NCBI RefSeq assembly: GCF_025517535.1
Contig: NZ_JAOPKC010000001.1
Span: 372,001 to 436,000, forward strand
DNA length: 64,000 nt
From: Halapricum hydrolyticum
GTDB lineage: Archaea > Halobacteriota > Halobacteria > Halobacteriales > Haloarculaceae
Direction: 5' to 3'
In this document: positions 9,632 to 18,300 of the stretch, one piece after another
How positions within the stretch are numbered: position 1 is the stretch's first letter
Layout: each line of letters starts with the position of its first letter
Made by a program: the position numbers and the translations under genes
Notes under the pieces: model-generated
The model's input: only the letters and a program-made list of their open reading frames with translations
What the model was told of the DNA's origin: nothing
Databases searched by the model: none

Positions 9632-9783
9632 GTCGAGTACACGGGGACGGGCGTGTTTATACTGGCGGGTGGCAGTCACGGTTACGTTCGGCCACGGGAG
9701 CCGTGGGCCTTCCGGTCGCCCGGACGATAGGAGCCCACTCCGCCGTCGAGACGTTCAAAAGGCTGCCCTGCCACAGGGTAGGT

Positions 9784-9969
9784 ATGGCCACGATCGTACC
9801 GCCGTCCAGGCGCGAGTGTGAACGGTGCGGACGCGTCGACGTCTGGGACGACGAGCAGATGAACTGGACGATCCACGAGGACGACGGCGACAAACTCGCT
9901 GGTGACCCACAGTGTATTCACGAATGGGATATCAACGGCTCGTACAACCCGTTCGAACCCGAACACTAG
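9784..9969 (+). CDS. HEWD family small protein
   Basis: A 61-residue protein with a CxxC knuckle (ECERCGR) and the family-naming tetrapeptide HEWD in CIHEWDINGSYNPFEPEH. This is a known haloarchaeal micro-zinc family of unknown function. The start ATG lies within a short purine-poor context just after the divergent methyltransferase promoter region. Confidence 0.85.
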   Translation: MATIVPPSRRECERCGRVDVWDDEQMNWTIHEDDGDKLAGDPQCIHEWDINGSYNPFEPEH

Positions 9970-10009
9970 TACCACGACCGTAGCGAGAAGTACCAGGACC
10001 GTAGTGAAA
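9968..10009. repeat. Imperfect 21-base tandem duplication
   Basis: Two adjacent 21-base units beginning AGTACCACGACCGTAG (9968) and AGTACCAGGACCGTAG (9989) differ at a few positions. They start at the stop codon of the HEWD gene. No function is evident. Confidence 0.7.
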
Positions 10010-10183
10010 ACGGACGCCGCCCACGTTGTCGAACGACTGAAGGCTGGTTGGGCTGTACGAATGATCGTCAAATCCTATGAGAACTGTATACCTATAATCG
10101 GTAGTGGCCATGTCACCGATACTTGTGGGTCGTGCTATCACGAATCTCCAATCACTTAACCGTGCTGGGGGGCTAGATGGAGT

Positions 10184-10468
10184 ATGAGCAACGACTCACA
10201 GCGCAAGAACTTGCGGATGCCGTCGAGCGATGAAGTATTTGCCGTCGTCACACGACACGAAGGAGGCAACCACGTCCGGCTGCAGTGTCAGGACGGCGAG
10301 ACGCGAATGGGGCGGATCCCCGGGCGGATGAAGTACAGGACCTGGATCAACGAGGGCGACGTGGTCATCGCGGAGCCGTGGGCCTGGCAGGACGAGAAGG
10401 CAAACGTCGAGTGGCGCTACGACGAGCAGGACGCCCAGCAACTCCGGCAGGAAGGCCACATCGAGTGA
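10184..10468 (+). CDS. eif1A: Translation initiation factor aIF1A
   Basis: Archaeal homologue of eIF1A/IF1, 94 residues, an OB-fold protein that binds the ribosomal A site during initiation. The conserved run GRIPGRMKYRTWINEGD and the downstream VVIAEPWAWQDEK are characteristic, with the flexible polar N-terminus (MSNDSQRKNLRMPS) shorter than in eukaryotes. The stop is one base from the stop of the convergent gene at 10470. Confidence 0.95.
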   Translation: MSNDSQRKNLRMPSSDEVFAVVTRHEGGNHVRLQCQDGETRMGRIPGRMKYRTWINEGDVVIAEPWAWQDEKANVEWRYDEQDAQQLRQEGHIE

Positions 10469-10469
10469 C

Positions 10470-11585
10470 CTAGCTATCTGACTGCAACTCTTCGACCAGT
10501 TGTTTGATCGCGGCGTGGTGTTTGCGAAGTAACTCGTTCTGCTTGTTGACGGCGGTCGTCAACTCGGCGAGTTGTTCGTCGATCCGTTCCAGATCAGCCC
10601 CGGTCGTGTCCGTGCCGGCGGTATCAGCCTCCGCCTCGTCCGAATCCGACCCGGCGGCCGCTGTCGAACCCGTCTCGGCCGACTCGGCCTCGGGCGACGC
10701 GGATTCGGCGTCGGGGATCGCGGTAGTAGTATCGGTGCCAGCCGGTTCGTCAGCGTCGGCGTCAGCGACAGTCTCCGCGATACTGTCGGTAGCGGAGGCG
10801 CCAGTCCCGTCGTCAGTCTCGGCGTCGTCGGATTCGTCCGGGCCTGCGGGGGATTCGGGGTCTTCGCCCAGCGGCCGGATCTCACTGTCGAACGGATATT
10901 CGTCGTCCGATTGCGCGGTCGCCGAATCCGCCTCGTCAGCTTCGGCCTCAGACTGGAAATGTGACTGGAGTTGGGACATCGACGTGACGTCGAAATACTC
11001 GGTCAGCGCGCGTTCGAGCGCGCGTTCGACGAGTCGAGCGTCGTCGTTCGGCGTCTTGATTCGCTCCGGGCGCCCATCGACGTACAGGACGACCTCAGTG
11101 GCGACGCGGGCTCGCTCGAAGTCCACGCCGGTGAGATCCTCGTACGCGAACGCCTCGAATTCTGCGTCCCAGACGGCGTTTCCGACGTGTTTGACGATCC
11201 GATGGTCGGCGACGACGAGCGTGAGTTCGCTGAATCGAAACGCCTCGACGACGCTTCCGTCGGGATCGAGGACCCGCCCGGCACTGAGAATCCCTTCGAG
11301 CGCCAGCGCGAGTGCGTCACGGGTCGCGCCGGCCGGCACCGTCAGTGTCCGTTCGTCTTCGACGTACTCGAAGCGGAGCTTCGTCTTCCGGCGCCCTTCC
11401 GACAGATCGAGCCGTTCGACGTCGTGAGGGTATTCGGTGACACGCTCGTCGCTGAGCAGGCCGTCCGCCCGGTAGAGCAACGTCCGGGTGGGAGTGAGAC
11501 AGAGCAAATCGTCGTCACCCAGCGCGAGCCCGGCCTGTACGTCCTCGTCTCCGAGGTGTTCCTGGACCAGCTCCGGCAGTTCCAT
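10470..11585 (-). CDS. PH-like domain protein with acidic linker and C-terminal coiled coil
   Basis: A 371-residue protein seen in haloarchaea as a conserved hypothetical. Residues 1-205 look like two tandem beta-rich PH-like units (LLCLTPTRTLLYRADGLLSDE; LTLVVADHRIVKHVGN). A long Asp/Glu/Ala/Thr linker (about 215-320) follows, and the last 45 residues (LERIDEQLAELTTAVNKQNE) form a coiled coil ending in a helix that could oligomerise. No membrane segment. Function unknown. Confidence 0.75.
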   Translation of the reverse strand: MELPELVQEHLGDEDVQAGLALGDDDLLCLTPTRTLLYRADGLLSDERVTEYPHDVERLDLSEGRRKTKLRFEYVEDERTLTVPAGATRDALALALEGILSAGRVLDPDGSVVEAFRFSELTLVVADHRIVKHVGNAVWDAEFEAFAYEDLTGVDFERARVATEVVLYVDGRPERIKTPNDDARLVERALERALTEYFDVTSMSQLQSHFQSEAEADEADSATAQSDDEYPFDSEIRPLGEDPESPAGPDESDDAETDDGTGASATDSIAETVADADADEPAGTDTTTAIPDAESASPEAESAETGSTAAAGSDSDEAEADTAGTDTTGADLERIDEQLAELTTAVNKQNELLRKHHAAIKQLVEELQSDS

Positions 11586-11701
11586 ACCGCGTGTGTGACC
11601 TGCCGATAGTATAAATCCGCCGGGTGTGCCAATCGATCGCGTAGCCCTCGGGCGATAGAGATGAGAAGCTTAAAGAGTACCACCCCGCTATCACCGGGTG
11701 C

Positions 11702-11846
11702 GCCCGGGTGGCTTAGCTGGACATAGCGCCGCACTCATAGGGTTTCACTCTGAACGCGGCACCCATCCCGGCATGCCCGTCGAGGCGCTGTCGAGCCTCG
11801 GACCTGGGTCATGCGGAGATCGAGGGTTCGGAGCCCTCCCCGGGCA
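11702..11846 (+). tRNA. Elongator tRNA-Met (CAT) with an intron
   Basis: Acceptor arm GCCCGGG (11702-11708) pairs with CCCGGGC (11839-11845), discriminator A at 11846. D-arm GGCTTAGCTGGACATAGCGCC; T-arm GAGGG-TTCGGAG-CCCTC (11822-11838). The anticodon is CAT at 11736-11738. An intron of about 71 nucleotides (11740-11810) begins one base after the anticodon, the canonical archaeal position, and would be removed by the splicing endonuclease at a bulge-helix-bulge. Haloarchaeal elongator tRNA-Met genes are known to carry such introns. Confidence 0.92.
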
Positions 11847-12430
11847 TTTTCAATTTCGTCACTCGCCCTGTCGAGTGACAACGTCGAAACTGTCGGTGGA
11901 GGGCGGAGAACCAGGGAACGGGAGACGAGCGAGCGGAGCGAGTGGGAGTGACCGTGGTTCGCGAGCCAAAAAGCGCTGTAAAATCCAGCCAGTCACTTAT
12001 CGCGAACGCGGCGCTGTCCCCCGGCTGGGCAGCTTCGGTCGTGCTGCTTTCATCCATCCACCCCCCACGCCGGGAGCTGCCCAGTCGCTGCGCTCGCCAC
12101 TCCCGCGGCAAGGCGGTCAGCTCTCTATCCGGTCTCTCTTCGCGTCTGTCCCGCGCGGCTGGACGAGGGCCTGGACGTCGTCGACCACGGCGACACCGTC
12201 CGGCCGCGCCATCGAGCGCCACCAGCCGGTTGGATGACGTCTCTGTCGGGGTACGTTCGAGTCCCGAGAGCACAGATCGAGGCAGAACAGACTTACAGCC
12301 ACGGTGTGATAGTGACTGCTATCCATCGGTCCCGGATTGACCGCCCGGCACGGACGGTGCGCACTTCACGAGCCTGAGACATCGTCACGGTCCGGAAGAT
12401 CACAACGGTCACGTTCACCGGAACGAAGCA
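11847..12430. other. Gene-free interval with inverted repeats after tRNA-Met
   Basis: No convincing protein gene in 584 bases. Immediately after the tRNA, GTCACTCG (11858-11865) and CGAGTGAC (11872-11879) form an 8-bp hairpin. Farther on, CTGGGCAGCT (12025-12034) and AGCTGCCCAG (12075-12084) form a perfect 10-bp stem around a 40-base, pyrimidine-rich loop. Open frames here have arginine-rich shadow composition. A structured RNA is possible. Confidence 0.5.
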
Positions 12431-13813
12431 ATGAGCGAGGAGCGAGTCACAGTCGAGGCCGAGGAAACGAGTGCGCTTGAGACGTTCAGGCGGTTTTTCG
12501 CCCTCCAGCGGGACGTGCTGGTGTTGTCGCTGGCGATGTTCGCGTTCAGTCTGGCTTTCCAGATGACCAGTCGGTTTCTGCCCGACTACATCGTCGCACT
12601 GGGTGGGTCGGAGTTTCTCGTCGGCGTTTTCGGCACGTTCGGGAACGTCATCGCGGCAGTCTACCCCTATCCCGGCGGCGCGCTGTCCGATCGTATCGGC
12701 TCGCGGCACGCGCTGACGCTGTTCGGTGCGCTCTCGACTGCGGGCTTTCTGCTGTGGCTTCTCGCACCCGGGCTCGGTGCGATCACGGTCGCCGGCCTGA
12801 CGATCCAGCCGTGGGTGTGGATCTTCGTCGGACTGTTGCTCGCGCAGGCCTGGAAGTCCTTCGGGCTCGGCGCGACCTTCGCCGTCGTCAAGCAGGCGAC
12901 CGATCCCTCGCGGCTGGCGGCCGGGTTCGCCTCCACCGAGATCTTCCGCCGGTCGGCTTTCTTCGTCGGACCCGTCCTCGCCGGCGTTCTGATCAGCCTC
13001 CATCCCGATTTTACCGTCAGTTTTCGGTACGTGCTCGCGGTCGGCGTCGCGGCCGGGATCCTCGGCACGATCGTCCAGCACGTCCTCTATGACGCCAGCG
13101 ACGACACGATCGGCGATTCCTTCGAGGGACTCACACAGATCCGCCGGGATCTCCGCGAGATGCCTGAGACGCTGCGACCGCTACTGATCGGCGATACGCT
13201 GGTACGGTTCGCTAACGGGATGGTCTACGTCTACTTCATCATCGTCGTCACCCGGTTTTTCGAGGTCGGGCTGGAGACATCACTGTCTGTGCCCGCGATC
13301 GGGACAGTCGCGTTCGATCTCTCGCCGCAGGCCTTCTTCGGCTACCTGCTGGGCGTCGAGATGGCCGTCGCCCTGCTCGTGATGATGCCCGCCGCGAAAC
13401 TCGCCGAGCGGGTCGGGCTCAAGCCGATCGTCGCGCTCGGGTTTGCCGTGTACGCGATCTTCCCGGTCGTGTTGATCACTGCGCCCGGGACGCCCCTGTC
13501 GATGCTCCTCCTCTTTGCGTTCTCGGGACTTCGATTCGCCGGGCTCCCCTCTCACAAGGCGCTGATCGTCGGGCCCGCGGAAAAAGACGCTGGCGGGCGA
13601 GTGACCGGCACGTACTACCTGATCCGGAACACGGTCGTCATTCCGAGCGCGGCACTGGGCGGGCTCCTGTGGGCTGGGATCCCCGAGTGGCTGCCAGCGA
13701 GCGGGCTCTACAACGGCAGCCCGGTCTTGGCCTTCAGCGTCGCCTCGGTCGTCGGGGTCGTCGGCACGGCATACTTCCTGGTGCGCGGCAAGGAATTCGA
13801 AGCCTACGCGTGA
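12431..13813 (+). CDS. MFS transporter
   Basis: Major facilitator of 460 residues with about twelve hydrophobic segments. The helix 2-3 loop is YPGGALSDRIGSRHALTLFG, a variant of the family GxLaDrxGrr signature, and a second-half equivalent KLAERVGLKPIVALG is present. The N-terminus (MSEERVTVEAEETSALETF) is cytosolic and acidic. Substrate unknown; drug or small-metabolite export is typical of this branch. The next gene starts 94 bases downstream from its own TATA-like box. Confidence 0.88.
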   Translation: MSEERVTVEAEETSALETFRRFFALQRDVLVLSLAMFAFSLAFQMTSRFLPDYIVALGGSEFLVGVFGTFGNVIAAVYPYPGGALSDRIGSRHALTLFGALSTAGFLLWLLAPGLGAITVAGLTIQPWVWIFVGLLLAQAWKSFGLGATFAVVKQATDPSRLAAGFASTEIFRRSAFFVGPVLAGVLISLHPDFTVSFRYVLAVGVAAGILGTIVQHVLYDASDDTIGDSFEGLTQIRRDLREMPETLRPLLIGDTLVRFANGMVYVYFIIVVTRFFEVGLETSLSVPAIGTVAFDLSPQAFFGYLLGVEMAVALLVMMPAAKLAERVGLKPIVALGFAVYAIFPVVLITAPGTPLSMLLLFAFSGLRFAGLPSHKALIVGPAEKDAGGRVTGTYYLIRNTVVIPSAALGGLLWAGIPEWLPASGLYNGSPVLAFSVASVVGVVGTAYFLVRGKEFEAYA

Positions 13814-13907
13814 TTGGTTGCACACGACCACCAGGCCGTCAAGCGCACGCGCGAGTGCCGATCGACGTCCGGACGTTTTTATCCGATACCGCCCCAACCC
13901 ACAGTCG

Positions 13908-15353
13908 ATGGGACCGGTTCCGGAACTCGACGAGCGCGCGCGGGCCTGTGCCGATCGACTGCGGGACGCCGAGCGGGTCCTGCTGGCGTCGCACATCGAC
14001 GCCGACGGACTGACGAGTGCCGCCATCGCCTCGACGGCGCTGGAACGCGCCGGCCTGGAACACGAGGTCGTCTTCAAGAAGCAACTCGACGCCGAGGAGA
14101 TCGCCTCGATCGCGGCGATGGACTACGAAACGGTACTGTTCACGGACTTCGGTAGCGGACAGCTGGACGTGATCAGCCAGCACGTCGCCGACGGCGACTT
14201 CGAGGCCGTGATCGCGGATCACCACCAGCCGTCGGACGCGAGCGATTGCGCACCCGGGTTCGGGGAAACCGATGGCTACGGTGACTTCCGGTGGCATCTC
14301 AACCCCTTGCTGGAGGGGATCGACGGCGCATCGGAGCTGTCGGGCGCGGGTGCGAGTTACGTGCTCGCGCGTGCGCTGGGTGGCGATCGGAACCGAGATC
14401 TCGCGGCGCTGGCCGTCGTCGGTGCCGTCGGCGACATGCAGGCGACAGGCGGCGAACTGGTCGGTGCGAACGAGCGGATCGTGGCGGAAGGGGTCGATGC
14501 CGGTGTCGTCACCGAGACGCGCGACCTGTCACTGTACGGCAAGCAGACGCGACCGCTGCCGAAACTGCTCGAGTACGCCAGCGACGTGCACATCCCGGGA
14601 ATCTCCAACGACGAGGCGGGTGCAATCGCGTTTCTGGAGGATCTCGGACTCGATCTGCGCGCCGGCGGCGAGTGGCGACGCTGGATCGACCTCTCCGACG
14701 ACGAACGCCAGACGGTCGCGAGCGCGCTCGTGCAACGTGCCGTCTCGCGTGGCGTCCCTGCCGAAAAGATCGACCGGCTGGTAGCAACGACCTACACGTT
14801 CCCGGCCGAACCCGAGGGGACGGAACTGCGCGACGCCAGCGAGTTCTCGACGCTTTTGAACGCCACGGCGCGCTACGAGCGAGCGGACGTCGGACTCGCC
14901 GTCTGTCTGGGCGAGCGCGGAGATCCGCTCGATCGTGCCCGCCGTCTCCTCGAAAACCATCGGCGAAACCTCTCGGAGGGCATCGACTGGGTCACCAGCG
15001 AAGGGGTAACGCAACGCGAGCACGTCCAGTACTTCCACGCGGGCAATCGCATCCGCGAGACGATCGTCGGCATCGTCGCCGGGATGGCGCTGGGCAACGA
15101 GGGCGTCTCGCGATCGAAACCGATCGTCGCGTTCGCCCGCAAAAACGACGACGAACTGAAGGTGTCCGCACGCGGGACGGGCGTGCTCGTCGGTCGGGGG
15201 CTAGATCTGTCGGTCGTCATGCGCGAAGCGTCGCAATCCGTCGGCGGCGACGGAGGTGGTCACGACGTCGCTGCCGGGGCGACGATTCCGGACGGACGCG
15301 AAGACGCGTTTCTCGATGTCGTCGACAGGATCGTCGGCGAACAACTCGACTAG
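13908..15353 (+). CDS. DHH/DHHA1 phosphoesterase (archaeal RecJ-like)
   Basis: Predicted 481-residue single-strand nuclease or phosphodiesterase. The N-terminal DHH domain has SHIDADGLTSAA (metal ligands, near residue 30), TDFGSGQ and DHHQ (near 105); the C-terminal DHHA1 domain ends in GGDGGGHDVAAGATIP, the substrate-binding GGGH motif. The N-terminal zinc or OB elements of bacterial RecJ are absent, matching archaeal RecJ/GAN-type proteins. The ATG at 13908 is favoured because TTTTTAT at 13874-13880 lies 28-34 bases upstream, giving a leaderless start. Confidence 0.88.
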   Translation: MGPVPELDERARACADRLRDAERVLLASHIDADGLTSAAIASTALERAGLEHEVVFKKQLDAEEIASIAAMDYETVLFTDFGSGQLDVISQHVADGDFEAVIADHHQPSDASDCAPGFGETDGYGDFRWHLNPLLEGIDGASELSGAGASYVLARALGGDRNRDLAALAVVGAVGDMQATGGELVGANERIVAEGVDAGVVTETRDLSLYGKQTRPLPKLLEYASDVHIPGISNDEAGAIAFLEDLGLDLRAGGEWRRWIDLSDDERQTVASALVQRAVSRGVPAEKIDRLVATTYTFPAEPEGTELRDASEFSTLLNATARYERADVGLAVCLGERGDPLDRARRLLENHRRNLSEGIDWVTSEGVTQREHVQYFHAGNRIRETIVGIVAGMALGNEGVSRSKPIVAFARKNDDELKVSARGTGVLVGRGLDLSVVMREASQSVGGDGGGHDVAAGATIPDGREDAFLDVVDRIVGEQLD

Positions 15354-15387
15354 CGCGCAAAAAAAAGCGATCCGCCGGCCGGATCGG

Positions 15388-18300
15388 TTACTCTTCGTCG
15401 TCGACGTCCTCCACGGCGACGTCGTCGGGCTGTGCGGGTTCGTCACTGCTCAGCAGCGACTTGGCAGCGTAGGCGACACCGCCGGCAGTCCCGAGCGCAC
15501 CGCTGACGACGCCGAAGCCGGGACCGAAGCCGTCGCCTTCTTCGGTTTCGGTCTCGGTTTCAGTTTCGGTGGGGGTCTCGGTCTCTTCGGGACCACGGAC
15601 GGTGATCGTGACCGAGTCGGTCGCGGTCTTGCCCTGGCCGTCGTTGACGGTCAGTTCGAAGACGAAGTCGGTGTCTTCCTCGACTTCCGGCGCCTTGAAC
15701 GCCGCACCGATACTGTCCGGACCGACGAGGTCGACGTCGGGACCGGCGGTCTGCTCCCACTGATAGGAGAGCGTCCCGCCGTTGGGGTCCTCGGAGTTGA
15801 CTGCCTGCAGCGAGACTGTCTCGCCCGGATCGACCGTCTGATCCTCGCCGGCGTCGGCGGTCGGCGCGTCGTTTGCCGACTGCGGGACGACCGTTGCCGT
15901 CGTCGTCGCCGTCGCCTCGTCACCGTCCTCGTTAGTGACGGTGACCTGGAACTCCAGTTCGGTCTCTTCGTCGACGTCCGGTGCGACGAACGTCGGCTTC
16001 GCCGTGTCCGTGCCGTTGAACTCCAGCACGTCCGGACCGCCGATCTGCTCCCACTGGAAGCTCAGGTCCTGGCCGTCCGGATCGGAGGAACTGGACGCGT
16101 CCAGCGTCCCTTCGACCGTACCGAACACTTCCGGTCCGGGCGCGGCGATCGCTTCGAGCCCGCTCGTGCCTTCGCCGCTGATCAGCGACTCGACGTCGTA
16201 CAGCGGGATGAGCGCGGGCGAATCCGGTCCATACGAGAGCGCACTCTCCTGATCGACGACGCCCTCGGGTCCGACCAGATCCATCACGCGAGGTGCACTC
16301 CCGACGGCGTCGGGGTTGGCACCACCGATCCCCCACTCGGCGGCTGTTTCGCCAACGCTCTGACGGATACCGCCCTGGCCGAACCCGTCCTGACTGAACA
16401 CCAGCATCGACATCTTCATCTGGGTGAGATCGTCGGTGTCGAAGGGAGCCTTCGGCACGCTGAAGCTGATCGTGCTGGCGTCGGAGTCGGCCGTCGTCTC
16501 GAAGTCTTCCGCGAGCGCGTCGCCGGCGGCGTTCTCGACCAACTGCGTGCCGCCGTCGACGTACACCCGGTAATGGTACTCCTCGAGGAACGAAGAGGTC
16601 ATACCGGACCGCCCTCTGGACGTTGCGGGCGCGTCCTCTGGCGCGTTGGGGTCCTGGAAGTACAGCTGGAACAGCTGCGGGCTGAACCCGTCGTCGTAGC
16701 TCCAGGGGTTCTCGACCGGGCCGTTGAGGTGGACGGTGAAGTCCCAGCTTGCGGTCTTCGACTCGATGTCGACCTGCGTGACGTCGAGACAGCCTTCCGG
16801 GATCTGGTCGCTCGTCGGATACGTGTACGATCCGGGGCCGTTGTCGTCGCCTTCCGGATCGGTGATCGGATCGAGCCCCGTCGTCTGGACGTAGGCGTCG
16901 CCCCACGCCGCGAGCGGGATCGTCGCCGTCGAATCCGCCGAGTAGGCGAGCGCCTGCGACTGGCTGACGTCGCCGGGCGTGATCAGATCCATCACGCGCG
17001 GGGCGGTCTCGGTCGGTTCGCCGCTGGTACCGATCGTATAGTCACCTGGCTCTGCAGCGAAGCCCTGTCGGATTCCACCCTGACCGTAGCCGTCGTACGG
17101 CGCGACCAGCGAGGCGAGTTGCTTGCCTTCCGGCGAGCCGCCGATCGCGTCTTTCGGCAGGTCGAAGGCGATCGTCGCGCCGTCGACGGAAACGTTCACG
17201 TCAGTGCTGATGACGCTCCCATCGGCGGCTTCGACCTGCTGGGTTCCCTCGCCGTGGACGACGACGCGGTAGTGATAGGGTTCCTCGAAGTCAGCGTTGA
17301 GACCTGTCCGACCGCTCGTCGAGGACGGGACGTCGTCGCCGGCCTTGGGATCGCGGATGTACACCTGCGGGAACTGCTGGGAGAAGCCGTTGAGGCCCCA
17401 GACGTTCTGGATCTCTGTCGCGAACGTGTATTCGAACTGAACGCGCGAGCGGCTCTCGGAGACGCCCACGCTCGTGATGTCCCACAGTCCGTCGTAGAAC
17501 TCACCCTCTGGCTTCGCGTACTGGTAATTGCCCGGACCTTTGCCGTCGCCTTCGGGGTCTTGGGCCAGACCGATCTGATCGAACTCGGAGGCCAGCGACG
17601 TGTACGGTAGCGTCGCCAGTTCTTCTCCGGAGTAGCTGAGCGCGTCGGCCTGGCTCGTCGACTCGGGCAGGACCATGTCGATGACACGCGGGGCCATCTC
17701 CGGCGTCTCGGCGCCGCCGAACGCCGACTCGCCGGCTTCGGACTGGACCTGCATGACGCCGCCGTCGGCGTCGGCGTCGTGGCCGAACATCAGCGGCGCG
17801 AGATAGTACGACTGGATCCCCATATCGAGCGTGCTTCGCGGCACCTCGACGACGAGTTCGTCTGCGACGGGGTTGGCAACCAGCGACCCCTCCGCAACGA
17901 CTTCGCCCGCGTGGTTCTCGACGAGAACGCCGTCCACGCCGTTGGCGATCACGCGGTACTGATAGGGCTCCTCGAAGGTGACGTTCGTGCCGGCCCGACC
18001 CTCGGTCGTGCCTTCTTCGGCTTCGGGGTCGTGAAGGTAGATCTGCGCGTGCTGGGCCGTGAGCCCACCGTCGCCGTCAGAACCGAGCGATCCCGCAACC
18101 GGGACGCGGAACTGGACGTTCTCGGCAGTCGTGTGGACCGTGAATTCCGAGATGTCGAACGTGCCCTCGGCGTAGTCGCCGGTCGGGTACGTGTAACTTC
18201 CGGGGCCGTTGTCGTCGCCCGTCTCGTCGTCCAGTTGCGCGACGCGATCACCGAGACTGAACAGCGAATCGGTCTCGACGACTGCGAGCGTCTCGAACTC

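Noticed and set aside
9968..10009. Tandem 21-mer considered as CRISPR
   Set aside because: Only two adjoining imperfect units without spacers; no cas genes in the window.
15256..17610. 784-codon plus-strand frame opposite the amylase C-terminus
   Set aside because: Same shadow effect caused by GC-biased third positions.
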